Below, one piece after another: positions 24,953 to 33,993 of a DNA stretch of 64,000 nt (position 1 is its first letter; every line of letters starts with the position of its first letter). The notes beneath the pieces were generated by a model, which was not told the origin of the DNA, searched no databases, and saw only the letters and a program-made list of their open reading frames with translations. The translations under genes and the position numbers were made by a program. Source of the DNA: Affinirhizobium lemnae (GTDB taxonomy: Bacteria; Pseudomonadota; Alphaproteobacteria; Rhizobiales; Rhizobiaceae); the NCBI RefSeq assembly GCF_022968395.1, contig NZ_JALJQZ010000004.1, forward strand, positions 99,637 through 163,636, given 5' to 3'.

Positions 24953-25243
24953 TCAGCGGTCGTCGTCGCGAACAGCAGAGGGATGGCGCAGCAACGGCAT
25001 CACCTCGATGTCCATGAACTTGAAAAGTGGCAGGCCGGAAAGCAGCACATGGAGTTCTTCGTTGTCGGCCACATCAAAAATGCTGATGTTTGCATAGTGG
25101 CCAGCAACCCGCCAGATATGCCGCCATTTGCCCTCTGCCTGCAGCGCCTGCGAATAGGCTTTTTCCCGTGCCAAGATGTCGGTTGCTTGGTCGGCAGGCA
25201 AATCATGCGGCAGATTGACGGTCATCTTGACGTGAAACAGCAT
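24953..25243 (-). CDS. catC: Muconolactone delta-isomerase
   Basis: A 96-residue protein opening MLFHVKMTVNLPHDLPADQA and containing GKWRHIWRVAGHYANISIFDV, the highly conserved core of CatC, a small ferredoxin-like decamer. It converts muconolactone to 3-oxoadipate enol-lactone. It lies 10 bp after catB and 53 bp before catA. Confidence 0.95.
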   Translation of the reverse strand: MLFHVKMTVNLPHDLPADQATDILAREKAYSQALQAEGKWRHIWRVAGHYANISIFDVADNEELHVLLSGLPLFKFMDIEVMPLLRHPSAVRDDDR

Positions 25244-25253
25244 CGTCTTCTCC

Positions 25254-26459
25254 TCAAGCCTGCGCCCTGGTCATGTGGCGTGATCCCTCACGGGTGAAAC
25301 GCTTGAGCCGGTCCTCATCCAGCGTGATGCCGAGACCGGGCGCTGTGGGGACGGCCAGCGAGAAATCGCTGTAGTCGAGCGGCGTCTCCAGAATTTCCTC
25401 GGTCAGAAGCAACGGGCCGAAGAGCTCGGTTCCCCATTGCAGCTCTGCGAAAGTCGAGAAGACATGCGCAGAAACGATCGTCCCGATTGCACCCTCAAGC
25501 ATGGTGCCGCCATAGAGGTCGATACCAGCCGCATCGGCAATGGCCGCCACGCGCTGGGCGTTGAAGGGTCCGCCGCTCTGCTCCACCTTGACGGCAAAGA
25601 CATCAGCGCCGTTGGTCCGTGCGATCTCGAAGGCGCTCTCCGGTCCAGTGAGGGACTCGTCCGCCATGACGGCAATGGGGAAGCGACGAACCAGACGGCC
25701 AAGCGCTGCGGTGGATTTGACCGGCTGCTCCACCAATTCACAGCCGGCATCGGCAAGGGCGGCAATCCCGAGATTGGCATCGGTTTCGGTCCATGCCATG
25801 TTGACGTCGACGCGCACAACGCCCCGGTCACCGAGCGCACGCTTGATCGCAGCAACATGGGCGACATCCTCGCGCACGGAGCGCAGGCCGATCTTCAGCT
25901 TGAAGATCGCATGACGGCGAAGCGAGAGCATCTGCTCGGCCTCGTCGATGTCGCGGGCGGTGTCCCCAGAGGCAAGCGTCCAGGCGACAGGCAGGCGATC
26001 ACGACGGCGCCCGCCAAGGAGTTCGCTAACGGACAGACCGACCCGCTTGCCTTGGGCGTCGAGAAGCGCCGTTTCCACGGCACTCTTGGCAAACCGATTA
26101 TCCTTCACCACCTTGCCGAGCCGTGCCATCAGGGACTGAACGCGCGTAGCATCCTGGCCCAGCATGACAGGTGCAAAATAGCGATCGATGGAAAGCTTCA
26201 TGCTTTCCGGGCTTTCACCGCCATAGGCCAGCCCGCCAATGGTGGTACCTTCACCGATCCCAACGATGCCGTCGCTGCAGTGGATCATGACCAACATCAG
26301 CGTCTGGCCGTTCATCGTCGCAACCGAGAGCTTATGCGGCCGGATTGTTGGTAGGTCGACGAGCATCGTTTCGATGCGTTCGATGCTCGGAGCGGCGACA
26401 GGCGCTTCAAGAGGTGGATGGAAAATCTTGTTCATGAGGCTGATGATGGAAAAGATCAT
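25254..26459 (-). CDS. catB: Muconate cycloisomerase
   Basis: The 401-residue enzyme belongs to the enolase superfamily. KLK (FKLKIG) provides the base pair, VDVNMAW, LVEQP and MADESL hold the metal ligands, and IETMLVDLPTIRPHKLS is the standard CatB start region. It lactonises cis,cis-muconate. The true start is uncertain: the ATG at 26459 or one eight codons later (26435) both lack a strong ribosome site. It is first in catBCA; the palindrome at 26492-26508 lies just upstream. Confidence 0.94.
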   Translation of the reverse strand: MIFSIISLMNKIFHPPLEAPVAAPSIERIETMLVDLPTIRPHKLSVATMNGQTLMLVMIHCSDGIVGIGEGTTIGGLAYGGESPESMKLSIDRYFAPVMLGQDATRVQSLMARLGKVVKDNRFAKSAVETALLDAQGKRVGLSVSELLGGRRRDRLPVAWTLASGDTARDIDEAEQMLSLRRHAIFKLKIGLRSVREDVAHVAAIKRALGDRGVVRVDVNMAWTETDANLGIAALADAGCELVEQPVKSTAALGRLVRRFPIAVMADESLTGPESAFEIARTNGADVFAVKVEQSGGPFNAQRVAAIADAAGIDLYGGTMLEGAIGTIVSAHVFSTFAELQWGTELFGPLLLTEEILETPLDYSDFSLAVPTAPGLGITLDEDRLKRFTREGSRHMTRAQA

Positions 26460-26491
26460 GCGCCCCGTCCAAGACCATTTAGGTGTCGTTT

Positions 26492-26508
26492 GATACCCTC
26501 AAGGTATC
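26492..26508. promoter_or_regulatory. Palindrome in the catB promoter
   Basis: GATACC (26492-26497) and GGTATC (26503-26508) are perfect arms around CTCAA, 33 bp before the catB start. A related GAGTATC appears at about 26535. It is likely an operator for the cat regulator, possibly the AraC protein encoded upstream. Confidence 0.45.
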
Positions 26509-26716
26509 GTAGTTGTTTTATCTGCTGGATTTTGAGTATCTGTTGCAGATCCTTGGACGTATGGCGCAGATGTGGGAAGTGACACGACGGGTGGGTCTCA
26601 ACCGGAACGGTGATCTTCGGGCGACCTCGCCACAATGATTGTCAGACCACAAGCTGCCTCCTTCGTGCGCATCCAGAACCCAGATTGCGTGCTGGCGCCA
26701 ACCTTGCGAACCACAA

Positions 26717-27781
26717 TCATTCCTCTGGCGGTGGCAGCTTTCGAGATCGGTGGGGTCTTACTTCTCTAGGCGATCGTCCGGTCCAATCCTTGAAGGCGCG
26801 GGAGAAGGCGGCACCGTCGGCATAGCCAAGGGCGAGTGCGACGTTGGCTGCGAGGGTATCCGGACGCTCCAAAAGGCCAGCAGCGAGTTCCGACCTGTGC
26901 TGGCGCATCAATGCTCGCACCGATGTGCCCTCGCCGTCGAGACGCCGTTGAAGTGTGCGCAGGCTCATGCCAAGTTCCTGTGCCAGGAAGGTCGTGGTCA
27001 CAGGACGACGGCCGAGATAGAGCTGTATAAGAGAAGCCACCTTTGCGGAAAGTGCTTCGTCTGGCTTCATTTCCTGGATCAGGTCGCCAATATGGCGCTC
27101 GAGCGTGGCGACAAGAAACTTGTCCTCGTTACGGTAGATGCGACCCGTGTCCTCAGCGTCGAAGATCAAACGATTGCTGGATTGCGAAAACCGGATCGGG
27201 GCTCGGAAAATTCGTTTCAACGGCTCGATGTTGGCTGGCCGTTCATGCTCCAGATGCACCTCAAGCGGGTTGAGAGTGGCGCGAAAGCAGGATCGCACCA
27301 GCTCGCAGGTCGCCGCCATGGAGTATTCCGCATCCTGTCTGCGCGGCCAGATGGTGCGATCCGTCAAAGCGTAGCTCCAGGTCAGCGTCCCGTCTTGTTC
27401 CATGACGCCGGAATTGGTCCCCCCCTGCAAGGAGTTGGCGAGGCGGGCAATCCGCCGGAGGGCGATCTGAATGGTCTGGGAGACGGAAAACAAGATCCCC
27501 ATGGGGCCGATATCGGCAGGTTTAAGGTGGGCGCCGACCTTTGCACCGAACGCTTCATCACCCGTCGCTGCTGCAGCCTCTTCCAGAAATGCGACGAAGT
27601 GATGGAGGGGGATCAGTGCATAGGAATCGCTGAGTTGGCTTGAAGGAATGTTATGTCGTTCGAGCAAGGTGGCTGGCGAAACCCCCGCATTCTGCAGATA
27701 CTCGATGAACGGTGTCAGGGCGGCAACACGGATAAACGTAACAGAGTGCCGCCCCCGGACCGGCGCTAGGTCTTCAGGCAT
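26717..27781 (-). CDS. AraC-family regulator with arabinose_bd-type sensor
   Basis: A 354-residue AraC protein of the long-sensor class: the N-terminal two-thirds (FIEYLQNAGVSPATLLERHNIP, LIPLHHFVAFLEEAAAATGD) match the PF12625-type domain. The C-terminal HTHs lie in TTTFLAQELGMSLRTLQRRL and NVALALGYADGAAFSRAFKDWTGRSPREVR. It sits between the catBCA operon (257 bp downstream) and a divergent amine permease operon (121 bp upstream) and could control either. Related proteins regulate amino-acid and aromatic catabolism. Confidence 0.85.
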   Translation of the reverse strand: MPEDLAPVRGRHSVTFIRVAALTPFIEYLQNAGVSPATLLERHNIPSSQLSDSYALIPLHHFVAFLEEAAAATGDEAFGAKVGAHLKPADIGPMGILFSVSQTIQIALRRIARLANSLQGGTNSGVMEQDGTLTWSYALTDRTIWPRRQDAEYSMAATCELVRSCFRATLNPLEVHLEHERPANIEPLKRIFRAPIRFSQSSNRLIFDAEDTGRIYRNEDKFLVATLERHIGDLIQEMKPDEALSAKVASLIQLYLGRRPVTTTFLAQELGMSLRTLQRRLDGEGTSVRALMRQHRSELAAGLLERPDTLAANVALALGYADGAAFSRAFKDWTGRSPREVRPHRSRKLPPPEE

Positions 27782-27806
27782 CGCAGATTCCCTCTCAATC
27801 TGGCAT

Positions 27807-27846
27807 AAAATATCAAATAAATGTCACTTAGGGCAATGTCCAAGTG
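27807..27846. promoter_or_regulatory. Half-sites and inverted repeat in AraC / permease promoter
   Basis: AAATATCAAA and AAATGTCA stand side by side at 27808-27826, each like an arm of the 51-bp element at 813/5758. They are followed by CACTT (27825-27829) and AAGTG (27842-27846). The short gap between divergent genes makes these plausible operator half-sites. Confidence 0.35.
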
Positions 27847-27901
27847 GCCGGTGCTCTCTCATCTTTCTTAACAATAAACAAAGAAACCGTGAGGGGTTCA
27901 C

Positions 27902-29347
27902 ATGACTGTCACCAATAGCGCGTCAGCGTCCACAGGACGGCTGGCCCGAAATTCTGTGGGCATGGCCCATATCGTCTTCTTCGTTGTCGCTGCAGCAGCG
28001 CCGCTGACTGCCGTTGTCGGTGCAACACCGCCGGCTTTCGCTTTCGGGAATGGTGCCGGTGTTCCCGGCGCTTTTGTGCTTGCCGGTTTGCTCTACCTCA
28101 TCTTTTCGGTCGGCTTTACGACCATGGGCCGACATGTCGGCGGGGCAGGGGCTTTCTACACGTACATCACACAGGGCATCGGCAAGCCAGCTGGTGTAGG
28201 TGGTGCCTTTATCGCGCTTCTAACCTACAGCTCGGTCCAGATTGCGATCTACGCTCTGCTGGGTTTTTCCACCCAGAGCATGATGGCTCCCTTTGGCATC
28301 GATCTGCCATGGTATGTGTGGGCGCTCGGATTTCTCGCCTTGGTGCATCTGGCTGGCCAACGCAACATCGCCTTCTCCGGCACCATCCTTGGCCTTTGCA
28401 TGGTGGCAGAAATCGTCATCCTGCTTGTTCTCAACATCGCCATCCTGATTGCTGGCGGTGGCCCCGAGGGTATCAACTTTTCGTCGTTCGAACCGTCAAC
28501 CGTCTTCAGCGCGGGTCTTGGTGTAACTTTGGTGTTCGTCGTCGGCTCCTTCATTGGTTTCGAGGCAACCGCAATTTTTGCCGAGGAGGTTGATCGTCCT
28601 GAGATCACGATTCCGAGGGCGACCTATATCTCCATTGTGCTGATTGCGGTGTTCTATGCTTTCTCAACCTGGACAATTGGGCTGCATTTCGGTCCATCCA
28701 AGGTTCAGGAAGCAGCAACCGCCTTGCTGGGTGCTTTTTATTTTGACGCAGCAACAAACGTGCTCGGCGCGTGGTCGGCTACCACAATGAATGTCCTCCT
28801 TGTAACGAGCTTGTTTGCCTGTGTTCTGTCTTTCCACAACACACTGAACCGTTACTTTTTTGCTCTGGGCCGGGAGGGGCTTGCGGCCCGTGCGCTCGGC
28901 AAGGTTCATGCGCTGCACGGATCACCTTATGTAGCCGGCATTCTTCAGTCTATTTCCGCAGCAACCGTTATCGTCGTGTTCGCTATTGCCGGACAAGATC
29001 CCTTCACCGTCGTCTTCCCTTACATGTCGGCACTGACGGTCATCGGCATCCTCACGGTGCAGGCGGTGGTATGCATCGCGGTCATCCTGTATTTCAGGAA
29101 GAACAGCCATGGACATGGTCTCTGGCAGACACTGATTGCACCGGCGCTTGCCTTTGTCGGTCTCGTCGGAGCGCTTGGACTGGTCATCTCCAATCTCGAA
29201 CTGCTGGCAGGTGCCTCCAACATCGTCGTCGATAGCTTCCCTCTGATCGTGGCGCTTGTTGGCCTTGGCGGTCTCGTCTTTGCGATGCGGATCAAGGGTT
29301 CCGATCCCGTTCGCTATGCGGCTCTCGGCAAGGTGTTCGAGGCGTAA
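27902..29347 (+). CDS. APC-family amino acid/amine permease
   Basis: The 481-residue protein has about 12 hydrophobic segments, the early APC motif GGAGAFYTYITQGIGKPAG and SFIGFEATAIFAEE in the substrate region. Such transporters import amino acids or amines by proton symport. GTGAGGGG precedes the ATG. It is the first gene of an operon with the OCD-like, RidA and FAD-oxidase genes and divergent from an AraC regulator, so it probably brings in the amine they oxidise. Confidence 0.88.
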   Translation: MTVTNSASASTGRLARNSVGMAHIVFFVVAAAAPLTAVVGATPPAFAFGNGAGVPGAFVLAGLLYLIFSVGFTTMGRHVGGAGAFYTYITQGIGKPAGVGGAFIALLTYSSVQIAIYALLGFSTQSMMAPFGIDLPWYVWALGFLALVHLAGQRNIAFSGTILGLCMVAEIVILLVLNIAILIAGGGPEGINFSSFEPSTVFSAGLGVTLVFVVGSFIGFEATAIFAEEVDRPEITIPRATYISIVLIAVFYAFSTWTIGLHFGPSKVQEAATALLGAFYFDAATNVLGAWSATTMNVLLVTSLFACVLSFHNTLNRYFFALGREGLAARALGKVHALHGSPYVAGILQSISAATVIVVFAIAGQDPFTVVFPYMSALTVIGILTVQAVVCIAVILYFRKNSHGHGLWQTLIAPALAFVGLVGALGLVISNLELLAGASNIVVDSFPLIVALVGLGGLVFAMRIKGSDPVRYAALGKVFEA

Positions 29348-29462
29348 CGCTACTCCCATCACTGCGGGACGGGGACAAACCGTTCCGCTCCTTCCCAACC
29401 GCTCCTCGATCCTGTCGCCTCGACCGGACGCGATGTGCTGCAACCAAACGAAAGCATCAGCT

Positions 29463-30617
29463 ATGAACGACATGACAGCAATCCAAAGCACAAAGATCGA
29501 TTTCATCTACCTGTCGGAAGAAGACATGATCAAGGCCGGCGTGACCGACATGCCTGCCTGCGTTGACGCCATGGAAGAAATGTTCGGCCTGCTCTATCAC
29601 GGCGATTACCGGATGGCTGGCCCGAACAGCGATAGTCATGGCGCCATGATCTCCTTCCCGGAAAACTCGCCTTTCCCTGATATGCCGAAGCCGACCGCCG
29701 ATCGTCGCTTCATGGCCATGCCTGCCTATATTGGTGGCCGTTTCCGTACTGCGGGGATGAAATGGTACGGCTCCAACATCGAGAACCGCGAAAAGGGTCT
29801 GCCGCGCTCGATCCTGATGTTCTGCCTGAACGATGCCGATACGGGCGCACCACTCGCCTTCATGTCGGCGAACCTGCTTTCGGCCTACCGCACTGGTGCC
29901 ATTCCGGGCGTCGGTGCACGTCATCTCGCACGCAAGGACAGTCGCATCGTCGGCATTCTTGGACCGGGTGTCATGGCAAAGACTACGCTTGCGGCTTTCA
30001 TGGCAGCATGCCCTCATATCGATACGCTGAAGGTGAAGGGTCGTGGCGAAAAGAGCCTCAAGAGCTTCCTTGCCTGGGTTGCCGAAACCTATCCGCAGAT
30101 CACGTCCGTCACCGTGGTCGACAGCATCGAGGCCGTCGTCCGCGACAGTGACCTCGTCAGCTATTGCAATTCGGGTGCCGTCGGCGATCCCTCTACCTAT
30201 CCCATCGTGAAACGCGAATGGGTCAAGCCCGGCGCGTTCCTGGCGATGCCGGCGCTTTGCAACATTGACGAGGCCATGGAGGCTCGTGATGTCCGCAAAG
30301 TGCTCGACAATACCGGCCTCTATGACGCCTGGTATCACGAATTGCCCAAGCCTGCGCATGTACATGTGCCGATCATCGGCGTGAAGTTCATGGACATGAT
30401 CACCGAAGGCCGCATGGATCGCGCCGATCTCGAAGACATCGGCAAGATCGTCGCTGGTGATGCGCCCGGTCGCCAGAACGATGAAGAGATCATCATCATG
30501 TCCGTCGGCGGCATGCCGGTCGAGGATGTCGCCTGGGGCACCATCGTCTACCGGAATGCGATCGCCCGAGGCATCGGCGTCAAGCTCAACCTCTGGGACG
30601 TTCCCGTCCTGCGCTGA
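29463..30617 (+). CDS. Ornithine cyclodeaminase/mu-crystallin family protein
   Basis: A 384-residue member of the OCD/mu-crystallin family with Rossmann motif VGILGPGVMAKTTL and conserved GMKWYGSN and SAYRTGA. Known members deaminate or reduce amino and imino acids with NAD(P). Long members are often annotated as tyramine oxidase subunit B, which fits the RidA and FAD-oxidase neighbours. The ATG at 29463 is chosen over the longer frame from 29256, whose leader overlaps the permease gene end and has no family similarity. Confidence 0.85.
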   Translation: MNDMTAIQSTKIDFIYLSEEDMIKAGVTDMPACVDAMEEMFGLLYHGDYRMAGPNSDSHGAMISFPENSPFPDMPKPTADRRFMAMPAYIGGRFRTAGMKWYGSNIENREKGLPRSILMFCLNDADTGAPLAFMSANLLSAYRTGAIPGVGARHLARKDSRIVGILGPGVMAKTTLAAFMAACPHIDTLKVKGRGEKSLKSFLAWVAETYPQITSVTVVDSIEAVVRDSDLVSYCNSGAVGDPSTYPIVKREWVKPGAFLAMPALCNIDEAMEARDVRKVLDNTGLYDAWYHELPKPAHVHVPIIGVKFMDMITEGRMDRADLEDIGKIVAGDAPGRQNDEEIIIMSVGGMPVEDVAWGTIVYRNAIARGIGVKLNLWDVPVLR

Positions 30618-30702
30618 TTTTCCTGGCGCCAACTTGCCGGGCGGTGAGCGATATCGTCGCCCGCCCGGCCTTCTCTTTCTCAAGACAACAGCGAGTGCCA
30701 CC

Positions 30703-31125
30703 ATGACCAAGATCGTCAAGATCAAGACCGGATCCAAGTTCGAAGACCACGGCAGTTACTCCCGCCTTGTCGCGGTCGATAACTGGATCTTCGTGTCCAA
30801 TACCGCAGGCCGCGATCCGGTCACCAAGGAAATCCCGGAAGAGATTACCGCGCAGACGCTTCAGGTCTTCTCCAATATCGAAGCAGCCTTGGCCGCGGTG
30901 GATTCCGGGCTTTCCGATGTCGTTGCGTCGCGTGTCTTCATCCAGGATCCGAACGACACCGTGGCCGTGATGACGGTTGTCGGGGATAAGTTTCGCGGTA
31001 TCAACCCAGCCAGTACAGTTACATGCCCACCGCTCGGCTCGACAGTCTACAAGGTCGAGATCGAGGTAACGGCCTATCGCGGGGCGGGGAAGGCCGAGAC
31101 TGAAGCACGGGTCATCTCCCTCTAA
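30703..31125 (+). CDS. RidA/YjgF-family enamine/imine deaminase
   Basis: The 140-residue RidA-like protein contains NWIFVSNTAGRD, VASRVFIQDP and CPPLGSTVYKVEIEVTAYRG. The family hydrolyses reactive enamines and imines made by amine oxidases. Its position between an OCD-like enzyme and an FAD oxidase fits clean-up of their imine product. The frame can extend back to 30457 into the OCD gene, but ATG 30703 is the family start. Confidence 0.88.
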   Translation: MTKIVKIKTGSKFEDHGSYSRLVAVDNWIFVSNTAGRDPVTKEIPEEITAQTLQVFSNIEAALAAVDSGLSDVVASRVFIQDPNDTVAVMTVVGDKFRGINPASTVTCPPLGSTVYKVEIEVTAYRGAGKAETEARVISL

Positions 31126-31189
31126 TCCAGCTTCCGGGAGGTCTATGATCCATCCCTCCGTCATTTCCAGAAACTCCAGGTTTGTAGCC

Positions 31190-32488
31190 ATGGCACCCAC
31201 TATCCTACCCGTTCAGACAGACTCCTCCTTTCCAGCGCAAACAACTGTCGTCGTCATTGGCGGCGGAATTGTCGGGCTGACTGCCGCCCTCGTCCTTGCC
31301 GAACGTGGTATTCCCGTGGTGCTGCTCGAAAAGGGTCGCGTCGCAGGCGAACAGTCCTCCCGCAATCTTGGCTGGATACGCAAGATGGGGCGCTCGGCAC
31401 CGGACGTGCCGATGGCGCAGGCTGCTGACCGTCTCTGGGCCACCATGTCCGAACGCGTCGGAATCGATGTCGGATATCGGCAGGCAGGCATCATGTATCT
31501 CGCCCGCACGGAAGCCGAGATGGAGATGCATCGCCAATGGATGAAGACGGTCGAATGTCTGAAGCTTGATTCCCAGATGCTCAGCGCCCGGGAGATCGAT
31601 GATCGGGTGCCCGGCGGGCAGGGGACCTGGGCCGGAGGTATCTATACGGCCTCAGACGGCCGTGCCGAGCCGACGCTTGCATCCAGCGCGATTGCACGCG
31701 CTGCGATCGCGAAAGGGGCCCTGATTGTCGAAAACTGTGCCGTGCGCACGCTCGTCCGGTCCGCTGGTCGCGTCACCGGCGTGGCAACTGAAAAAGGCGA
31801 AATCCGCTGCGATCAGGTTCTGCTCGCCGGGGGACTATGGTCGCGCAAGTTCCTTGCCAATCTTGGAGTCGACCTCCCTACTCTGCCGTTGATCTGCTCG
31901 GTCATCCGCACGGCCCCCATGGAAGGGCCTACAGAAATCGCCGTTGGTGGTCCGGACTTTTCCTTCCGCAAGCGCCTCGACGGTGGCTATACGATTACCC
32001 AACGCGGTGCTCTCGGCGCACCGCTGATGCTCGATCACCTGCTGATCGGCATGCGTTACCTCCACATGCTGCGCGGTCAGCGGCAATTGCTGCGCATCAG
32101 CCTCGGGTCCGATTTCATGAAGGACATCTCGTTGCCGCGTCGCTGGGGCGCAAAATCCCGGTCTCCGTTCGAGCGGGTGCGAGTGATGGATCCGCCAGCA
32201 AATCAAGATATCAACGCCGAAGCGATGCGTAATCTGACGGCAGCGTGGCCGCTGTTCAACAAGGCGGTGATCGAAGAAGTCTGGGCAGGCATGATGGACA
32301 TCACGCCAGATTCCCTGCCGGTGCTCGGTCCGGTGGCCGGGATTCCTGGCTTGACGCTTGCGACCGGGTTTTCGGGCCATGGTTTTGGTACGGGACCCGC
32401 TGCCGGACAGCTTGCCGCAGACCTGGTGACTGCATCTTCCACGCCCTTGCTCGACCCCGCACCCTACCGTCTGGAGCGATTTTCCTGA
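31190..32488 (+). CDS. FAD-dependent amine/D-amino acid oxidase-like protein
   Basis: The 432-residue DAO-family flavoprotein has VVVIGGGIVGLTAAL as FAD-binding motif and a C-terminal GFSGHGFGTGPAAGQLAADL. It is clearly paralogous to the protein at 37749-39065 (EKGR, EQSSRN and GFSGHGFG are shared). That alignment places the start at ATG 31190; an ATG at 31145 follows a strong GGGAGG but only 3 nt before it. It probably oxidises the C-N bond of the amine imported by the permease. Confidence 0.88.
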   Translation: MAPTILPVQTDSSFPAQTTVVVIGGGIVGLTAALVLAERGIPVVLLEKGRVAGEQSSRNLGWIRKMGRSAPDVPMAQAADRLWATMSERVGIDVGYRQAGIMYLARTEAEMEMHRQWMKTVECLKLDSQMLSAREIDDRVPGGQGTWAGGIYTASDGRAEPTLASSAIARAAIAKGALIVENCAVRTLVRSAGRVTGVATEKGEIRCDQVLLAGGLWSRKFLANLGVDLPTLPLICSVIRTAPMEGPTEIAVGGPDFSFRKRLDGGYTITQRGALGAPLMLDHLLIGMRYLHMLRGQRQLLRISLGSDFMKDISLPRRWGAKSRSPFERVRVMDPPANQDINAEAMRNLTAAWPLFNKAVIEEVWAGMMDITPDSLPVLGPVAGIPGLTLATGFSGHGFGTGPAAGQLAADLVTASSTPLLDPAPYRLERFS

Positions 32489-32531
32489 GCCATCGCAAGA
32501 CTACCGATCGACGGTCAGCGGTCGGACGAAT

Positions 32532-32551
32532 GGCGGGTTCCGGTGCCCGCC
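32532..32551. terminator. Hairpin between convergent oxidase and VOC genes
   Basis: GGCGGG (32532-32537) and CCCGCC (32546-32551) pair around 8 bp in the 74-bp gap between convergent stops. Short and GC-rich without a T-run, it may end transcription both ways in part. Confidence 0.45.
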
Positions 32552-32562
32552 GTCCCAGTTGT

Positions 32563-32961
32563 TCAGGCTTGTCGGGGGTCAAGATTGCGCACGGTTTCAA
32601 CCGCGTTGCGGGTGTCGGGTAGGAATTCGAGCAGCAACCCGTCGGGCATCTCTACCCAATGGGCGCCCTTGTCCAACGACTTGCCGCCATGGGCCAGTGC
32701 GCCCTGGATGGCTGCCGGAACATCGCCGCAAATCAAACCGAGATGCGCGAAGCGACCTTCAGGACCAGTGAAGGCTGGATCCTCGGCAATCTGCAGGCCG
32801 CCCAGAAGCCAGACCTGACTTGGCGTTTCTTCCGGACCGTCACGTTTGGTCACGGTCATGCCGAGTACATCGCGGAAGAAGATCAGATGCGGGGCGATGT
32901 CGCGAACGGTAAAGGCGACGTGGTCGAGATAGGCCTTCGTCGTACTCTTCAATTCAGGCAT
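32563..32961 (-). CDS. VOC (glyoxalase/bleomycin-resistance) family protein
   Basis: A 132-residue metal-binding-fold protein: DHVAFTVRDIAPHLIFFRDVLGM opens the first VOC module and LGLICGDVPAAIQGALAHG the second. Members are glyoxalases, epimerases, extradiol dioxygenases or resistance proteins. It follows the LysR gene on the same strand (63 bp), suggesting co-expression. No substrate can be inferred. Confidence 0.82.
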   Translation of the reverse strand: MPELKSTTKAYLDHVAFTVRDIAPHLIFFRDVLGMTVTKRDGPEETPSQVWLLGGLQIAEDPAFTGPEGRFAHLGLICGDVPAAIQGALAHGGKSLDKGAHWVEMPDGLLLEFLPDTRNAVETVRNLDPRQA

Positions 32962-33024
32962 GGGAAATCCTTTTCCTTCTAAGGCGAGCAGCGCTTACAG
33001 CCCGATGGGCGCGCCGCCTTGCTT

Positions 33025-33960
33025 TTACTGCAGGGGGCTCAATGCGACCTGCTGCCAGGTTCGTTCGAGATCGTTTTCGCGAAAATGCCGGACCAACGCA
33101 TCAATGAAGAGCCGTGTGCGGGCCGGAAGATGAGTTCGCGAAGGAAAGACGATGTTCATAGTCAGGCCCGGCAGTGCCCAGTCGGTCAGGACCGGTACGA
33201 GCCGTCCGGCGACAATGTCCTCATGGACTACGTAGGCGGGCTGGACCAGCAGCCCCATGCCGGAAAGTGCCGCTTGGCGCAGTAGCTGCCCGTCATTGCA
33301 TGCCAATTCTGCCGAAACGTGAACCCTTCGCTCTTCGCTTCCACACGTAAAGCTTAGTTGATCCCAGTTGTCCGAGAGGGTGTAGAGAAGAAGCGCATGG
33401 TGTTCCAGATCTTCAGGTATCTTGGGAACCCCATTTCGTGCAAGGTACTCCTTGGTTGCTACCATGAGACGAGGCATCTCAGCCAGTTTCCTCATCGTCA
33501 CACTGCTGTCGACCTCCGCCCGCCGCGTACGGATCGCGAGATCAAGTCCGTTCTCAATGATATCGCAATAGCGGTTTGAGACTTGTAGATCGACACGCAC
33601 CTGTGGGTGGCGTGCTTTGAACGTGGTAATCACAGGCATCAAATGCAGCAATCCAAAAGAGAGCGATGCGCCGATCCGCAACACGCCAGTCGGTTCGGCC
33701 GAAACCCAGCTGACGGTTTCTTCAGCCTCTTGCAGCGCGGCAAGGATATCGCGCGCGCTGCGCGCAAAACGCTTCCCCTCCAACGTCAGTGATAGAGCCC
33801 GTGTGGTACGTTGAACCAGCCGTACACCAAGGCGAGTTTCCAGATTGGTGAGATGCCGACTGACGCCAGAAACCGACAGGCCCATCTCTTGTGCTGCGCG
33901 CGTCAGATTTGCTTCGTCAGCAATGCGTGTGAAGACCTCAAGTTCGACGAAACGATCCAT
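33025..33960 (-). CDS. LysR-family regulator
   Basis: A 311-residue LysR protein with N-terminal HTH (LEVFTRIADEANLTRAAQEMGLSVSGVSRHLTNLETRLGVRLVQRTTR) and a periplasmic-binding-like sensor domain. It lies upstream of and codirectional with the VOC gene. Unusually, its promoter region (34014-33994, minus strand) carries a variant of the iac operator motif, hinting at control by the auxin regulator; this needs testing. Its own targets are unknown. Confidence 0.9.
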   Translation of the reverse strand: MDRFVELEVFTRIADEANLTRAAQEMGLSVSGVSRHLTNLETRLGVRLVQRTTRALSLTLEGKRFARSARDILAALQEAEETVSWVSAEPTGVLRIGASLSFGLLHLMPVITTFKARHPQVRVDLQVSNRYCDIIENGLDLAIRTRRAEVDSSVTMRKLAEMPRLMVATKEYLARNGVPKIPEDLEHHALLLYTLSDNWDQLSFTCGSEERRVHVSAELACNDGQLLRQAALSGMGLLVQPAYVVHEDIVAGRLVPVLTDWALPGLTMNIVFPSRTHLPARTRLFIDALVRHFRENDLERTWQQVALSPLQ

Positions 33961-33993
33961 CTCTCACCTAGTCTGTAACGTTTCCCCTCTAAT

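Noticed and set aside
29457-30737. 426-codon minus-strand frame opposite the OCD-like gene
   Set aside because: His/Asp-rich shadow of the real gene.
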